DNA of 64,000 nt from Streptomyces sp. CG1. Lineage in GTDB: Bacteria; Actinomycetota; Actinomycetes; Streptomycetales; Streptomycetaceae. The notes under the pieces are model-generated. The model ran no database searches, was not told the DNA's origin, and was given only the letters and a program-made list of their open reading frames with translations. Position numbers and translations under genes: made by a program. The DNA lies in NCBI RefSeq assembly GCF_041080625.1, contig NZ_CP163518.1:10843501-10907500 (forward strand). Reading direction: 5' to 3'. Positions 1-10,375 of the stretch are shown in pieces. Every line of letters starts with the position of its first letter. Within the stretch, counting starts at the first letter, position 1.

Positions 1-273
1 GGCCCTGACGGGAAGATCACAGCCCTGGGCGACCCGGCCGATGTGGCCCGTGGGGCGTTGTCGCTGACGGTGGTCCGTGACGAACTGGCCCGAATCGTGG
101 CGGCCCGGCGCGCACGCGATCCCCACCTGCACTATCTCGACGGACGCGAACTGCTCGGCCCGCACGAGGTGGATGACCTTGCCGACGGCCTGCACCCCAC
201 CGCCGCCGCTTACCGCCGGATGGGCAAACGCTTCGCCGCGCACGCCTTCGCCGACGACGGCCCGTTCCACTGA
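1..273 (+). CDS. SGNH/GDSL-family esterase, 3' end only
   Basis: The frame is open from the first base, so this is the last 90 codons of a gene starting upstream. It carries the C-terminal catalytic block of SGNH (GDSL) hydrolases, D-G-L-H-P-T with Asp at visible residue 62 and His at 65, then an amphipathic C-terminal helix. In this family these two residues complete a Ser-Asp-His triad that hydrolyses esters, often extracellularly. The nucleophile Ser and oxyanion blocks would lie outside the window, so substrate and export cannot be judged. A strong hairpin follows the stop codon. Confidence 0.72.
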   Translation, partial: GPDGKITALGDPADVARGALSLTVVRDELARIVAARRARDPHLHYLDGRELLGPHEVDDLADGLHPTAAAYRRMGKRFAAHAFADDGPFH

Positions 274-280
274 GTGACCG

Positions 281-311
281 GGGCTCCGCACCTGCATCAG
301 GTACGGAGCCC
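281..311 (+). terminator. Hairpin terminator after the esterase
   Basis: GGGCTCCG pairs with CGGAGCCC, and the stem continues inside as ACCTG/CAGGT around a three-base loop. It lies 8 bp after the esterase stop. There is no T-run, as is usual for actinobacterial intrinsic terminators. Confidence 0.6.
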
Positions 312-385
312 GAGCGTACCGGCAGCCCCCTGTTCGCCCGCACGCTCAACTGGCCAACTAGAGTTGTCGAGGTGGCAGCGGGCGG

Positions 386-775
386 TCAGGCGTCAGGGTC
401 GACTTCGGGGTGCGTGAACCGCACGGGCTTGCCCAGCGACCGGGCGTAGGCGATTTCGGCTCGGGTGCTGTCTCCGATGTAGTCGCCGACTACGAGCACC
501 TCATCAGCGAGCCGGATCTTCGCCTGGTGCAGACCGTCGAGTCGAACCTTCAGCGCCTCGGCCTCGACAGGATCGGACCCAAGTTCGTGCGGCGACTTCA
601 TGTCAATGCCCGGTTTGACGACAATCTTTCCGGCTTTGGTCTCCCGCAGATCGGCCTCGTTCATCTCGGTCATGAAGCGGGTGGAGCCGCAGATCACGAC
701 GATATGCGGGAGGCTCAACAGCTTCTTCGCGTCGGCGAGCTTCTCCTCGGGGGTGAGCATTTGCGGGTATGACAC
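386..775 (-). CDS. Small Rossmann-fold protein, nucleoside 2-deoxyribosyltransferase-like
   Basis: A 129-residue protein. The GTG start at 775 is preceded by AGGAGGAAGCA; the frame continues upstream but without family-like sequence. A beta strand near the N-terminus leads into a V-I-C-G-S-T-R-F turn, and the C-terminal half has D-E-V-L-V-V-G-D followed by a D-S-T-R-x-E-I-x-Y-A-R block. This layout resembles the DUF4406/nucleoside 2-deoxyribosyltransferase superfamily, which binds nucleosides or nucleotides. The catalytic Glu cannot be assigned with certainty, so the activity is inferred from fold only. It is convergent with the esterase. The integrase remnant on the opposite strand begins just upstream of its start. 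Confidence 0.6.
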   Translation of the reverse strand: MSYPQMLTPEEKLADAKKLLSLPHIVVICGSTRFMTEMNEADLRETKAGKIVVKPGIDMKSPHELGSDPVEAEALKVRLDGLHQAKIRLADEVLVVGDYIGDSTRAEIAYARSLGKPVRFTHPEVDPDA

Positions 776-839
776 TGCTTCCTCCTGGTGGTGCGGCCCA
801 AGGGGTGCCTGCGGAGACGAGAACGAGGGTGTCCAAGAT

Positions 840-1787
840 CGAAAGGGCGTCCACGACCAGGACGGCAACCACTACTCCGCCGGGCAGGTGCGGGAGGTCC
901 CGTGGGTCGCCATTCCGCCGGTGGTTACCGTGATCCGTGTGCTGGAGCGCCTCGCCCCTGACGGGCTCCTCTTCGACGCATCCGTCCGCGCGATTCCCCG
1001 CGGTCGCGTCTCCACGGGCCGGGTCGTCGGCTTCGAGGCGATGCGCAACCGGATCGAGGACTTCATCGCGTGGGCCTCCGGCCTCGCGGTGCGCCTGGAC
1101 CGCCCCCATGAAGTCATCCCCGGCGATCCGTTCGGAGCGCTCGGCGTGGCGCGCTTCCGCCGGTCGCTGGCCTGGCACATCGCCCGTCGGCCGGGCGGGC
1201 TGGTGGCCCTGGCCATCCAGTACGGGCACATGCGCACCGCGATGAGCGCCGGCTACGCCGCCCGCGGCCGCGGCGGCATTCACGAGCTGCTCGACATCGA
1301 AACCGCCCGGGCCACCGCCGACACCCTCACCACCCTCCACGACGACCTCGCCACCGGAACCGGGATCTCAGGGCCGGCCGCCCGGCGCGCGATCCACGCC
1401 GCCGCCCAGGCCCCCACCTTCGTCGGCTCCATCCGCACCCGCCGCCAGGCCCGGGACATCCTGGGCAACCCGGCCCTGACCATCTACGACAACCCGCACT
1501 CATTCCTGATGTGCGTCTATAGCCGCGACCGCGCCCTGTGCTACCGGCTCGATGTCACCGATGCCCCGAGCTTGGACCGCTGCCAGCCGTCCTGTGCGAA
1601 CATCGCGCGCACCGACCGCCACGCCGACGAACTCGTCGAGCACGCACAGGCGTTGGAGAAGCAGGCCGCCTCGGAGGCGGTGCCCGGCCCGCTCGCCGAC
1701 CGGCTCACCCGACGCGCCGGGCACCTCCGCAACCTGGCCGACCGCCACAACCACGACCGCATCCACCTCCAGGAGCCGACGTCATGA
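840..1787 (+). pseudogene. Tyrosine recombinase (phage/ICE integrase), C-terminal half
   Basis: Recognisable integrase sequence begins near 840-870. It includes F-R-R-S-L-A-W-H-I-A-R-R, then I-Q-Y-G-H and the catalytic-Tyr region S-A-G-Y-A, followed by a Cys-containing tail typical of large Streptomyces integrases. These are the second Arg, the His and the Tyr of tyrosine recombinases, which cut and rejoin att sites. The N-terminal core-binding domain and the first catalytic Arg are missing; their place is taken by the divergent Rossmann-protein gene, so the element was cut at its 5' end. Its stop codon (TGA 1785-1787) overlaps an ATG at 1784, the usual coupling to a small partner gene. Confidence 0.7.
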
Positions 1788-1826
1788 GCCCCCGCCCCGG
1801 ACGAGCGGGACCGCATCCGTGCCGCG

Positions 1827-2258
1827 ATGGACCGCATCCTGGGCGGCACGACCGAGCGGTCCAACGGCAGGCTGACGATCGTCGCTCTCGCCGCCGAAGC
1901 GGGTGTCCCTCGCAACGCACTCACCCAGCGGCACACCGACCTGAAGAACGACTTCTACGATAAGGTCCGCGCCCGCGGCGCCACCCCCGACAGCGAACAG
2001 CGCCTGCGCAAGCAGGTCCGCCGCTTCAAGGAACTCCGGGCTGCCGACGCGGAGGAGATCGCCCGGCTCAAGGCCGACGTCGAAGCCCTCGTCGGCGCCC
2101 TGCACCAAGCAACAGCCGAGAACCAACTCCTACTCCAGCAGCTGGCAGACCGTACGGCCGTGCTCCGACCGCTGCCCTCTCAGCATCAGCCGCAGGCCCC
2201 CCATACGGAGAGCAGGCCCTCGGGAAGTACCGGAACGGAATATAGCGGTAGGCGGTGA
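1827..2258 (+). CDS. Integrase-linked HTH/coiled-coil protein (DUF6262/TnpC-like)
   Basis: A 143-residue protein. Residues 15-45 look like a helix-turn-helix (L-T-I-V-A-L-A-A-E-A-G-V-P-R-N-A-L) and 55-110 form a Glu/Arg/Leu-rich coiled coil. Small proteins of this type sit directly after integrases in Streptomyces and in Tn554-like elements and probably help the recombinase. The natural start was probably the ATG at 1784, which overlaps the integrase stop. From there the frame is off by one base at a run of C, while the correct frame reads E-R-D-R-I-R-A-A before ATG 1827. The gene is therefore either frameshifted near its start or begins at 1827. Confidence 0.5.
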   Translation: MDRILGGTTERSNGRLTIVALAAEAGVPRNALTQRHTDLKNDFYDKVRARGATPDSEQRLRKQVRRFKELRAADAEEIARLKADVEALVGALHQATAENQLLLQQLADRTAVLRPLPSQHQPQAPHTESRPSGSTGTEYSGRR

Positions 2259-2380
2259 TCACTGTGCAGCGGCGAGGCGACCGGCCCCGACGTCCTAGCT
2301 CAGACACAGGGTCCCTTCCCCGGCCAGGCCCGGCCACGAGCTCGTTGAACGGTCACCGCGACGGCCGGCTGCCCGTTCGT

Positions 2381-3835
2381 TCATCGGGGTTCGCCGAACC
2401 AGCAGCCGAGCGCCCGTTCCAGGTCATGCGTGCTGCCATCCGGGTTGCTGGCCCAGCACACGTAGCCGTCCGGTCGGATGAGCATCGGCTCGGTGTCGGC
2501 TCCCTGACCCACGCGGTCCACTCGGTCTGACCAGAGGGCGGCGACCTTGGCGAACGTGTCGGCAGGGTCGAGCAGGACGCCGCGCCCGGACCGTAGCAGT
2601 TCGTGCAGCCGGACCGAGCCGGGGAGGTCCATGTCCGGCGAAGGCCGGCCGACGAGCGGGTGGGTCTCGGTGTGCGGCATCGGGTAGCGGATCGCCGTCC
2701 CGGACAACGTGTCGGCGAGAAAGTCCTGGACGTCCGGCAGCTGCACCATGGCCGTGAAGATCTCCTTGAGGGCCGCCACGTCAGGGTCGCGGGTGCCTGC
2801 CCAGTCCATCAGCAGGCTCTGCGCCTGGACGTTGCGCAGCACGGCGGCTCCTACCGGGTACCGTTCCGTGTGATACGTCTCCAGCAGGTTCTCCGGTGCC
2901 CAGTCGTGCACCGCGGCGCCGAGTTTCCAACCGAGATTGAGTGCGTCCTGCATCCCGGTGTTCATGCCCTGCGCGCCGAGCGGAAGGTGGATGTGGGCGG
3001 CATCTCCCGCCAGGAACACGCGCCCGTGCCGGTACTGCTCGACCTGCCGGGCCGCGTTGGTGATACGGCGGGCGTAGCGCAGTTCGAGCAGATGCACGCG
3101 CGATTCGAACACGCGGCACAGGCCGTCGCGGATCTCCTCCTCGGTGACCGGGACCTCCCTGGGCAGTGACCGGCCTGGCCCGCCCAGGGCGAGCCTGTGC
3201 AGCGGCCTGCCCTGCGGATCGGTACCGAGTGGGAACAGTGCCGCCCAGTGCCCGTCGTCGTTCCAGGTGTGCGACACCGACTGGTCGACGCCGCTCAGCC
3301 GCACGTCGGCGGCGACCACGGTCAACGTGCCCGGTCGACCGGGGAAGCCGGCCCGCAACAGCGAGCGCACCGTGCTGTGGGCGCCGTCGGCGGCGACGAG
3401 ATATCGGGCGTGGATGGTGGCGCCGTGGGCGAAGGTCGCGGTGACCGTGTCCGCGTCCTGGGCAAGGCCGACCAATTCGTGGTCCCGCCGGACGTGGATG
3501 CCGTGCGCGGCGAGGTGCTCTTCGAAGAACCCCTCGATCGCCACCTGGGGCACGGAGCGCCACGGCAAGCGGTGCCGAGCGAGGTGGGCCGGGAGCGGTA
3601 TGCCGGCGAAGTGGCCGTCGATGACCGGATAGTCTCCGGCGGCCAGCAACGGTTCCAGCAGCCCACGCTGGTCGAGTGCCTCCAGCGTGCGGGACTGCAT
3701 GCCGCCTGCCTTGGACAACTCGCTGCGCTGCGGCAGCTTGTCGACCAGCACGGTCGACACCCCGGCCACCAGCAGATCGTTGGCCAGGGTCAATCCGGTC
3801 GGGCCTGCGCCGACGATGAGCACGTCGGTGTCCAT
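2381..3835 (-). CDS. FAD-dependent aromatic monooxygenase (PheA/TfdB type)
   Basis: A 484-residue class A flavoprotein hydroxylase. These enzymes use NAD(P)H, O2 and FAD to hydroxylate aromatic rings, for example phenols or polyketide intermediates. Visible motifs are the N-terminal dinucleotide fold V-G-A-G-P-T-G (residues 8-14), the D-G motif (A-D-G-A-H-S-T at 149-155) and the ribityl-binding G-D-A-A-H block at 277-281 followed by L-G-A-Q-G-M-N-T-G. The C-terminal 130 residues form the thioredoxin-like tail of the TfdB group. ATG 3835 gives the dinucleotide motif its normal distance from the start. It is transcribed divergently from an Lrp/AsnC-type regulator 108 bp away, which is its probable controller. 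Confidence 0.9.
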   Translation of the reverse strand: MDTDVLIVGAGPTGLTLANDLLVAGVSTVLVDKLPQRSELSKAGGMQSRTLEALDQRGLLEPLLAAGDYPVIDGHFAGIPLPAHLARHRLPWRSVPQVAIEGFFEEHLAAHGIHVRRDHELVGLAQDADTVTATFAHGATIHARYLVAADGAHSTVRSLLRAGFPGRPGTLTVVAADVRLSGVDQSVSHTWNDDGHWAALFPLGTDPQGRPLHRLALGGPGRSLPREVPVTEEEIRDGLCRVFESRVHLLELRYARRITNAARQVEQYRHGRVFLAGDAAHIHLPLGAQGMNTGMQDALNLGWKLGAAVHDWAPENLLETYHTERYPVGAAVLRNVQAQSLLMDWAGTRDPDVAALKEIFTAMVQLPDVQDFLADTLSGTAIRYPMPHTETHPLVGRPSPDMDLPGSVRLHELLRSGRGVLLDPADTFAKVAALWSDRVDRVGQGADTEPMLIRPDGYVCWASNPDGSTHDLERALGCWFGEPR

Positions 3836-3943
3836 GGTTTCTCCTCTGGTTGTGCCGGTCAGGACAGAGCAACGGTCCACCTGCCGGGCCACCAGAGCCA
3901 GAAACCGGCTCAGTTGCGTTGGTATCCGACGTTGATTAGCTTC

Positions 3944-4942
3944 GTGTCGGTGGAATCTGACCCCGATGAGCTGGATCGTCGACTCGTGCACGCCCTGCAG
4001 ATCGACGGCCGGGCCCCGTTCAGCGCCATCGCCGAGGTTCTCGGCGTGTCGGATCGCACCATCGCCCGCCGGTACGCCCGGCTGCGGTCGACCGGGGCGG
4101 TGCGGGTGCTCTGCGGGGTCGACCCGACCGCGCTGGGCGGGATGCTGTGGTTCCTGCGGGTGCGATGCGCACCCACCGCGTCGGTCCCGGTCGCCGAGGC
4201 ACTGGCCAGACGCCCCGATACCTCCTGGGTGAGCCTCAGCTCCGGGGGTACCGAGATCACCTGCGTGGTCCGCGCCGAGAGCGAGGCCGACAGCGAGGCG
4301 CTGCTGCTGGCCAAGCTCCCCCGGACTCCCCGTGTGGAGGGGGTGACCGCGCATTCGGTGCTGCACGCCTTCTACGGGGGCCCGGACAACCTGATCGGCA
4401 AGCTCGGATCGCTGGACGAGGAGGCGATCGAGCGGCTGCGCCCGCCCCCGGTGTCGAACCGACCGGGACCGGTGCGGCTCGACGACGGTGACCGCAAGCT
4501 ACTCGACACGCTCGCCACCGACGGCCGGGCCGGATTCGAGCAGTTGGCTGCGGTGACCGGCTGGTCGGCGACGACGGTCCGACGCCGGATGACGGAGCTG
4601 CGCGAACGAGGAGTGCTCTACCTGGACCTCGACGTCGACTGGCGCATGTTCGACATGGGCAGCCGAACCCTGCTCTGGCTCTCAGTCGCTCCCACGCATC
4701 TGACAGAGGTCGGCGGGGCGCTGGCCGAGCATCCGGAGATCGCGTTCGCCGCCGCCACGACCGGGCCGACCAACCTGTACGCGAGCGTGGTCTGCGCGAA
4801 CCAGCGAGAGCTGTACCGGTACCTGACCACCCGGGTGGCCGCGCTGCCGGCCGTCACGCACGTCGAGACGGCACCCGTCATCAGGACCGTCAAGCAGGCA
4901 GGGCAGTGCCGTTCAGGAGATCTGCCCGGTTTGATCACATGA
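3944..4942 (+). CDS. Lrp/AsnC-family transcriptional regulator, double-length
   Basis: About 332 residues, roughly twice the length of a simple Lrp protein. It is built as two Lrp-like halves: one HTH at about residues 5-50 (A-P-F-S-A-I-A-E-V-L-G-V-S-D-R-T) and a second at about 180-225 (L-A-A-V-T-G-W-S-A-T-T-V-R-R-R), each followed by a beta-rich effector region. Such duplicated AsnC proteins are common in actinomycetes and usually sense a small metabolite. GTG 3944 or GTG 3950 are both possible starts and neither has a strong ribosome site. The divergent position suggests control of the flavin monooxygenase. Confidence 0.85.
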   Translation: MSVESDPDELDRRLVHALQIDGRAPFSAIAEVLGVSDRTIARRYARLRSTGAVRVLCGVDPTALGGMLWFLRVRCAPTASVPVAEALARRPDTSWVSLSSGGTEITCVVRAESEADSEALLLAKLPRTPRVEGVTAHSVLHAFYGGPDNLIGKLGSLDEEAIERLRPPPVSNRPGPVRLDDGDRKLLDTLATDGRAGFEQLAAVTGWSATTVRRRMTELRERGVLYLDLDVDWRMFDMGSRTLLWLSVAPTHLTEVGGALAEHPEIAFAAATTGPTNLYASVVCANQRELYRYLTTRVAALPAVTHVETAPVIRTVKQAGQCRSGDLPGLIT

Positions 4943-5044
4943 GGCCGAGGGTGGCCAGTGGGCGGGTGGCGTCCCGTGCGGGTAGAACCACAGTTTGCAG
5001 TTGAGTTCGGTCGTCACAGGGGTCTGTGCTGCGGAGGAATCGAG

Positions 5045-5073
5045 GGGACCATCCCCGCATGCGCGGGGAGCAG
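5045..5073 (+). CRISPR. Orphan type I-E CRISPR repeat
   Basis: A 29-bp sequence beginning GGGACCATCCCCGCAT and ending GCGCGGGGAGCAG. Length and sequence are those of type I-E repeats from Streptomyces, here in reverse orientation, with the hairpin CCCCGC/GCGGGG intact. The next 32 bp could be a spacer, but no repeat follows at the expected 61-bp step, and there are no cas genes in the window. This is a single surviving unit of an array rather than an active CRISPR. Confidence 0.7.
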
Positions 5074-5185
5074 CCTCACTGACCTGTATTTCTACCGGGC
5101 CGCCAATCCCTTTCTCCTGACTTTCACTGAATCCGACATGCCAGGCAAAGCGGCCTTCGTCCCGTCCTCATTCGCGGGCACCGGA

Positions 5186-5214
5186 CGGCCGACTCCTGCA
5201 CGCGCGGGGAGCGC
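5186..5214 (+). repeat. Degenerate CRISPR-like repeat
   Basis: Aligned without gaps to the 5045-5073 repeat it matches at 20 of 29 positions, including the shared block GCGCGGGGAGC. It is in the same orientation and 141 bp downstream, not a whole number of repeat-spacer units. It is best read as a decayed member of the same former array. Confidence 0.4.
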
Positions 5215-5309
5215 CACGTCGGAGCCAGTGCCCGCCGATAGGGTGAAGGTCCATTCTTGCGGGTGCGGGGGCACCTGCCGCCTTGGGGCAAGGCCCCTTG
5301 CGGGGTGGG

Positions 5310-7203
<1,894 letters not shown>

Positions 7204-7249
7204 GCGCGCCATCCTGCCTGCCACCACTGACAACGCCGTCCTGATCCTC

Positions 7250-7278
7250 GGGACGATCCCCGCAGGCGCCGGGACAAC
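7250..7278 (+). repeat. CRISPR-like repeat upstream of the ligase
   Basis: This 29-bp stretch starts GGGACGATCCCCGCA and matches the intact repeat at 5045-5073 in 23 of 29 positions, in the same orientation. It lies about 50 bp upstream of the ligase start. With the two copies near 5.1 kb it brackets the ligase pseudogene. Confidence 0.4.
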
Positions 7279-7604
7279 ATGGCGGTTGCCCTTCGCGATG
7301 ACCGAGGATTGCGACTTCCTCGAACTCCTTGCTTGAGTTGGTCTCATGTGCAGTTGCGGTCGCCGTCCGGGGCGACCAAGGATCGCAACGTGAAGTGGGG
7401 CGGCTTCAGCTCTGGATCAAGGTTGTGGATGATCACCGGCCGTGGGACGAGATGGTCTGACGAATGACCGGTCCAGCACTCCTGTGTTTCGCGTGAGCTA
7501 CCGCGACGCGCGGTGTGGGGATCAATGGGCTGGTGTCCGTCCGCTGTGATGCCCGTGTCGCGCTGCCTGAGCCGATCGGGCTGGCTTGGCGCGGTCATCG
7601 CCCG
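7279..7604. other. Intergenic region without a recognisable gene
   Basis: About 325 bp between the ligase start and the TetR stop. Open frames here have no family-like features. The region holds no clear repeat beyond the CRISPR-like unit at its left edge. Confidence 0.4.
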
Positions 7605-8222
7605 TCACAAGATCAGCCCGGCGTGCAGGTCGTCTGCGAAGCCGGCCGTGTCCGTGAGTCCGAAGGCCACGCGCTGGAGCAGGAATCCGTGCATCAGTGC
7701 CATCACCACGCGGGCTCCGCGGTCCGGGTCCATGGTGGCGGGCACCGCGCCCGCGGCCCGGCCGCGGCGCAGCGCGTCGGCGATGCTCGCGCGGACCTTC
7801 TCGAAGCCCTCGGTGGCCGGGCCACGCACCTCGTCGTTGCGCAGCATCTCTGACCACGCCTGCACGGCGCAGCGCAGCAGCTCGTCGACTGCGACCGTGT
7901 GCCCTGCCGCGTCCTGCACTGTCTGGCCGCTGATCGTGTCGAGCGCGGCGGCCATCAGTTCCGCGACGGCTGGGGCGTCTGTGCCCTCGGCCAGCCGCTC
8001 AACCGGTTCGAAGATCAGCCGGAACGCGTCGCCCGCAATAGCGAGGATGATTTCCTCCTTGCTCGTGAAGTAGCGGTAGGGCGCGCCGGCCGAGACGCCC
8101 GCCTCCGCGGCGATGTCCGGCATTGAGGTCTGGTGGAACCCGTCGCGGGAGAAGCAGCGGCGGGCCGCCGCGACGATCTCGGCGCGCTTGGCCTCGCGGC
8201 GCTCGGCTGTGATGCGCGGCAT
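7605..8222 (-). CDS. TetR-family repressor
   Basis: A 205-residue TetR regulator. The N-terminal DNA-binding part has the family pattern: a helix F-S-R-D-G-F-H-Q-T-S-M-P-D-I-A-A-E-A-G-V, then a recognition helix ending P-Y-R-Y-F-T-S-K-E-E at about 45-58. The rest is the helical ligand and dimer domain. ATG 8222 has GAGAGGGA upstream; an earlier in-frame start would add only six residues. It is divergent from a decarboxylase-like gene, and two related palindromes lie between them, so it probably represses both itself and that gene. Confidence 0.9.
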   Translation of the reverse strand: MPRITAERREAKRAEIVAAARRCFSRDGFHQTSMPDIAAEAGVSAGAPYRYFTSKEEIILAIAGDAFRLIFEPVERLAEGTDAPAVAELMAAALDTISGQTVQDAAGHTVAVDELLRCAVQAWSEMLRNDEVRGPATEGFEKVRASIADALRRGRAAGAVPATMDPDRGARVVMALMHGFLLQRVAFGLTDTAGFADDLHAGLIL

Positions 8223-8239
8223 GGCGGTCCCTCTCATCG

Positions 8240-8305
8240 TGAATGAGCATTCATCTTGACGGCTCGACTACTCCGGGACCACCATAAAAGGTGAACGATC
8301 ATTTA
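8240..8305. promoter_or_regulatory. Paired operator-like palindromes between tetR and decarboxylase
   Basis: TGAATG-AG-CATTCA at 8240-8253 is a perfect inverted repeat. A related imperfect copy, TGAACGATCATTTA, lies at 8292-8305. They flank the divergent promoter region and are the natural candidates for TetR binding. Confidence 0.5.
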
Positions 8306-8348
8306 CGGAAGCTGCCTTCCCGCGTACTCCCCGAGAGGAGATCCACCG

Positions 8349-9341
8349 ATGAGCACGCAGCTGAACATCGGCGTCTACGCCTACGAGCACACGGAGGCAC
8401 TGTTCGACGGCCGGGCCGCGGTCGACGGGGTGGACGCGGTGTTCGAGACGGCACCGCTCGTTTCGGACATCTTCCGTCGCACCGTCGAGGGGCACTACGA
8501 CCTTGCCGAGTTCGGTCTCACCTACTTCCTGCGCACCTTCGACCTCGACGATGCGCCGTTCCTGGCGCTGCCGATCCTGCCCAATCGCAACTTCCGCCAC
8601 TCGGTGATCTTCGTGAACACCGCCAGCGGGGTCGAGAAGCCGCAGGACCTCGTCGGCAGGACGGTCGGCGAGTTCGGGCTCTACGGCCACGACGCCGGGA
8701 TCTGGCCGAAGGGCATCCTGGCTGACGAGTACGGCGTGACCCCGGCCCAGTGCCGCTGGGTCATCGGCGGCACCAACCACCCCCTTCCCGCCTTCGACTG
8801 GGTCCCGCAGCCCGTCCCGGACGGCGTCGACGTGCGCCACGCAGAGGACGGCCAGACCCTGGGTGCCATGCTCGAATCCGGCGAGATCGACGCACTAATC
8901 TCCGTCGACGTGCCGAAGGCGGTGCTGGACGGCTCGCCGAAGGTCGCCCGCCTGTTCCCCGACTACGAGGCTGTGGAGCGCGACTACTACCGCCGCACCG
9001 GGATCTTCCCCCCGATGCACATCGTCGCGATCCGCAGGGAACTGGCACAGCGGCGGGGCCTCACGCGAGCCGTCTACGACGCCTTCACGGAAGCCAAGGA
9101 ACTCGCCGAGCGAAAGTACCTCGACGACGCCGCGAAACAGCACATGGGCGTCATCACGCCGTGGTTCAGCGCGCTGTTCGAGGAGAACCGTCAGCTGCTC
9201 GGCGACGACTGGTGGCCCTACGGGATCGGCGCGAACCGCAAGGCCATCGACACGTTCTTGCGCTACCACCACGAGCAGGGCCTGTCGAAGCGCCGGCTGA
9301 CGTGCGAGGACATCTTCGTGCCGGAACTCCTCGACACCTGA
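8349..9341 (+). CDS. 4,5-dihydroxyphthalate decarboxylase-like protein
   Basis: A 330-residue protein with a GAGAGGAG ribosome site 7 bp before ATG 8349. It resembles Pht5-type 4,5-dihydroxyphthalate decarboxylases, a family built on the type II periplasmic-binding fold but cytoplasmic; no signal peptide is seen. Features are the D-L-V-G-R-T-V-G hinge strand at about 98, a Trp-rich W-P-K-G region and a C-terminal D-D-W-W-P-Y-G-I. Members remove a carboxyl group from hydroxylated phthalate-like acids; the exact substrate is not shown by sequence. It is divergent from the TetR gene and may be a one-gene catabolic unit. Confidence 0.75.
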   Translation: MSTQLNIGVYAYEHTEALFDGRAAVDGVDAVFETAPLVSDIFRRTVEGHYDLAEFGLTYFLRTFDLDDAPFLALPILPNRNFRHSVIFVNTASGVEKPQDLVGRTVGEFGLYGHDAGIWPKGILADEYGVTPAQCRWVIGGTNHPLPAFDWVPQPVPDGVDVRHAEDGQTLGAMLESGEIDALISVDVPKAVLDGSPKVARLFPDYEAVERDYYRRTGIFPPMHIVAIRRELAQRRGLTRAVYDAFTEAKELAERKYLDDAAKQHMGVITPWFSALFEENRQLLGDDWWPYGIGANRKAIDTFLRYHHEQGLSKRRLTCEDIFVPELLDT

Positions 9342-9642
9342 GCCGAGCGGCAACGACGCTTCGGGTTGGGGCTGCCTGGCATGACGATCCAGCCGCCATG
9401 TCGGGAGATCCCCGGTGCTCCGGCTGACGACTGGCATGAGCTGGCCGAGTACCTGGACCGCGCTCGCCACAGCCCCGCCTGACTCGCAAGTTCCCGGCCC
9501 GCAACTACCTAGGCTGCGCTGGGCCGTGATGGACCAGAATGGTCATTCCCGACTCAGGATCCCCCGGACAGTTCCGCATCCCGCCGACCCGGGCCACAAA
9601 ACGGGCAACGGCATCAACAACAAGAAGGACCCGGTGGAGACC
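9342..9642. other. Gap with a possible 33-codon peptide only
   Basis: A short frame at 9381-9482 encodes a Trp- and Asp-containing 33-residue peptide with no recognisable family. The rest is non-coding in appearance and leads directly into the truncated regulator. Confidence 0.3.
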
Positions 9643-10365
9643 ATGTCGATCGCCGCCGGGTGGCTCAGCTACGACTCCGGCCGCCCCGCCGACGCACGCA
9701 GCCCGTACAACGAGGCCCTCGCCGCCGCTCGGATAGCCGACGACCCGGGCCTGGAGGCACACGCCTTCGGATGCCTGTCCCTGCTCGCCAAAGCCAGCGG
9801 CAGGCCGCGCGGGGCGATCTCGGCAGCACAGGGCGCGCAGAGCGTCGCCAAGTCGTACGGCTCGCCACGGATGCTGTCGCTGTTCGCAATGCGCGAAGCC
9901 GGCGGCTGGGCCCTGCTGGGGGACGCCAGCGCCACGGACCGAGCGATCGTCCGCGCCCACCAGATGTACGCCAAGGGACCCGGCGAGACCGACCCGCAGT
10001 GGCTGGAGTTCTACAACCCGGGCGAACTGGCCGGGCTGGAGGCGTTGGCGCGGGCCGACCTCGCCCAGCACGAACGGGCCGCGGCCGGGGCGGAGCAGGC
10101 CGTATTGCTGCATGCCGACCAGTTCGCCCGCAACCGCGCTCTGTACACGGCAGACGTCGCCGTCCAGCATGCCGTCAGGGAACGCCCGGAGCCGGAGGCC
10201 GCGGCCGAAGCCGCCGGGCGCGTCCTTGGGTACCTTCCGGAGGTGCGCTCGGACCGGTTGCTGCAGCAGCTGCACAACGTGTCGAGCGCGCTGCAGCGGT
10301 ACGCGTCCGTTCCGGCGGTCGCGGACTGGTTGGAGGAGTACCGCACCATCGCCGGCGTCAGCTGA
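9643..10365 (+). pseudogene. C-terminal TPR half of an XRE-type regulator
   Basis: About 240 residues of helix-turn-helix-like pairs rich in Ala and Leu, of the tetratricopeptide type found at the C-terminus of large Streptomyces XRE regulators. Typical lines are A-A-G-W-L-S-Y-D-S-G-R, A-A-R-I-A-D-D-P-G-L and the closing L-Q-R-Y-A-S-V-P-A-V region. The N-terminal HTH that would bind DNA is absent: upstream of the ATG at 9643 the frame has no HTH and no ribosome site. Only 10 bp separate it from a GNAT gene, the usual partner of this regulator type, so the remnant probably marks the 5' loss of a two-gene operon. Confidence 0.65.
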
Positions 10366-10375
10366 GGAGGAGACG

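Noticed and set aside
5092..5274. 60-residue frame beside the CRISPR repeat
   Set aside because: No ribosome site or family, and it overlaps the degenerate repeat.
7344..7598. 84-residue minus-strand frame downstream of the TetR gene
   Set aside because: Protein-like in part (V-I-I-H-N-L-D-P-E-L-K-P-P-H) but with no start signal, family or partner; not strong enough to call.
9381..9482. 33-residue peptide before the TPR regulator remnant
   Set aside because: Too short and without homology clues; mentioned in the gap entry only.
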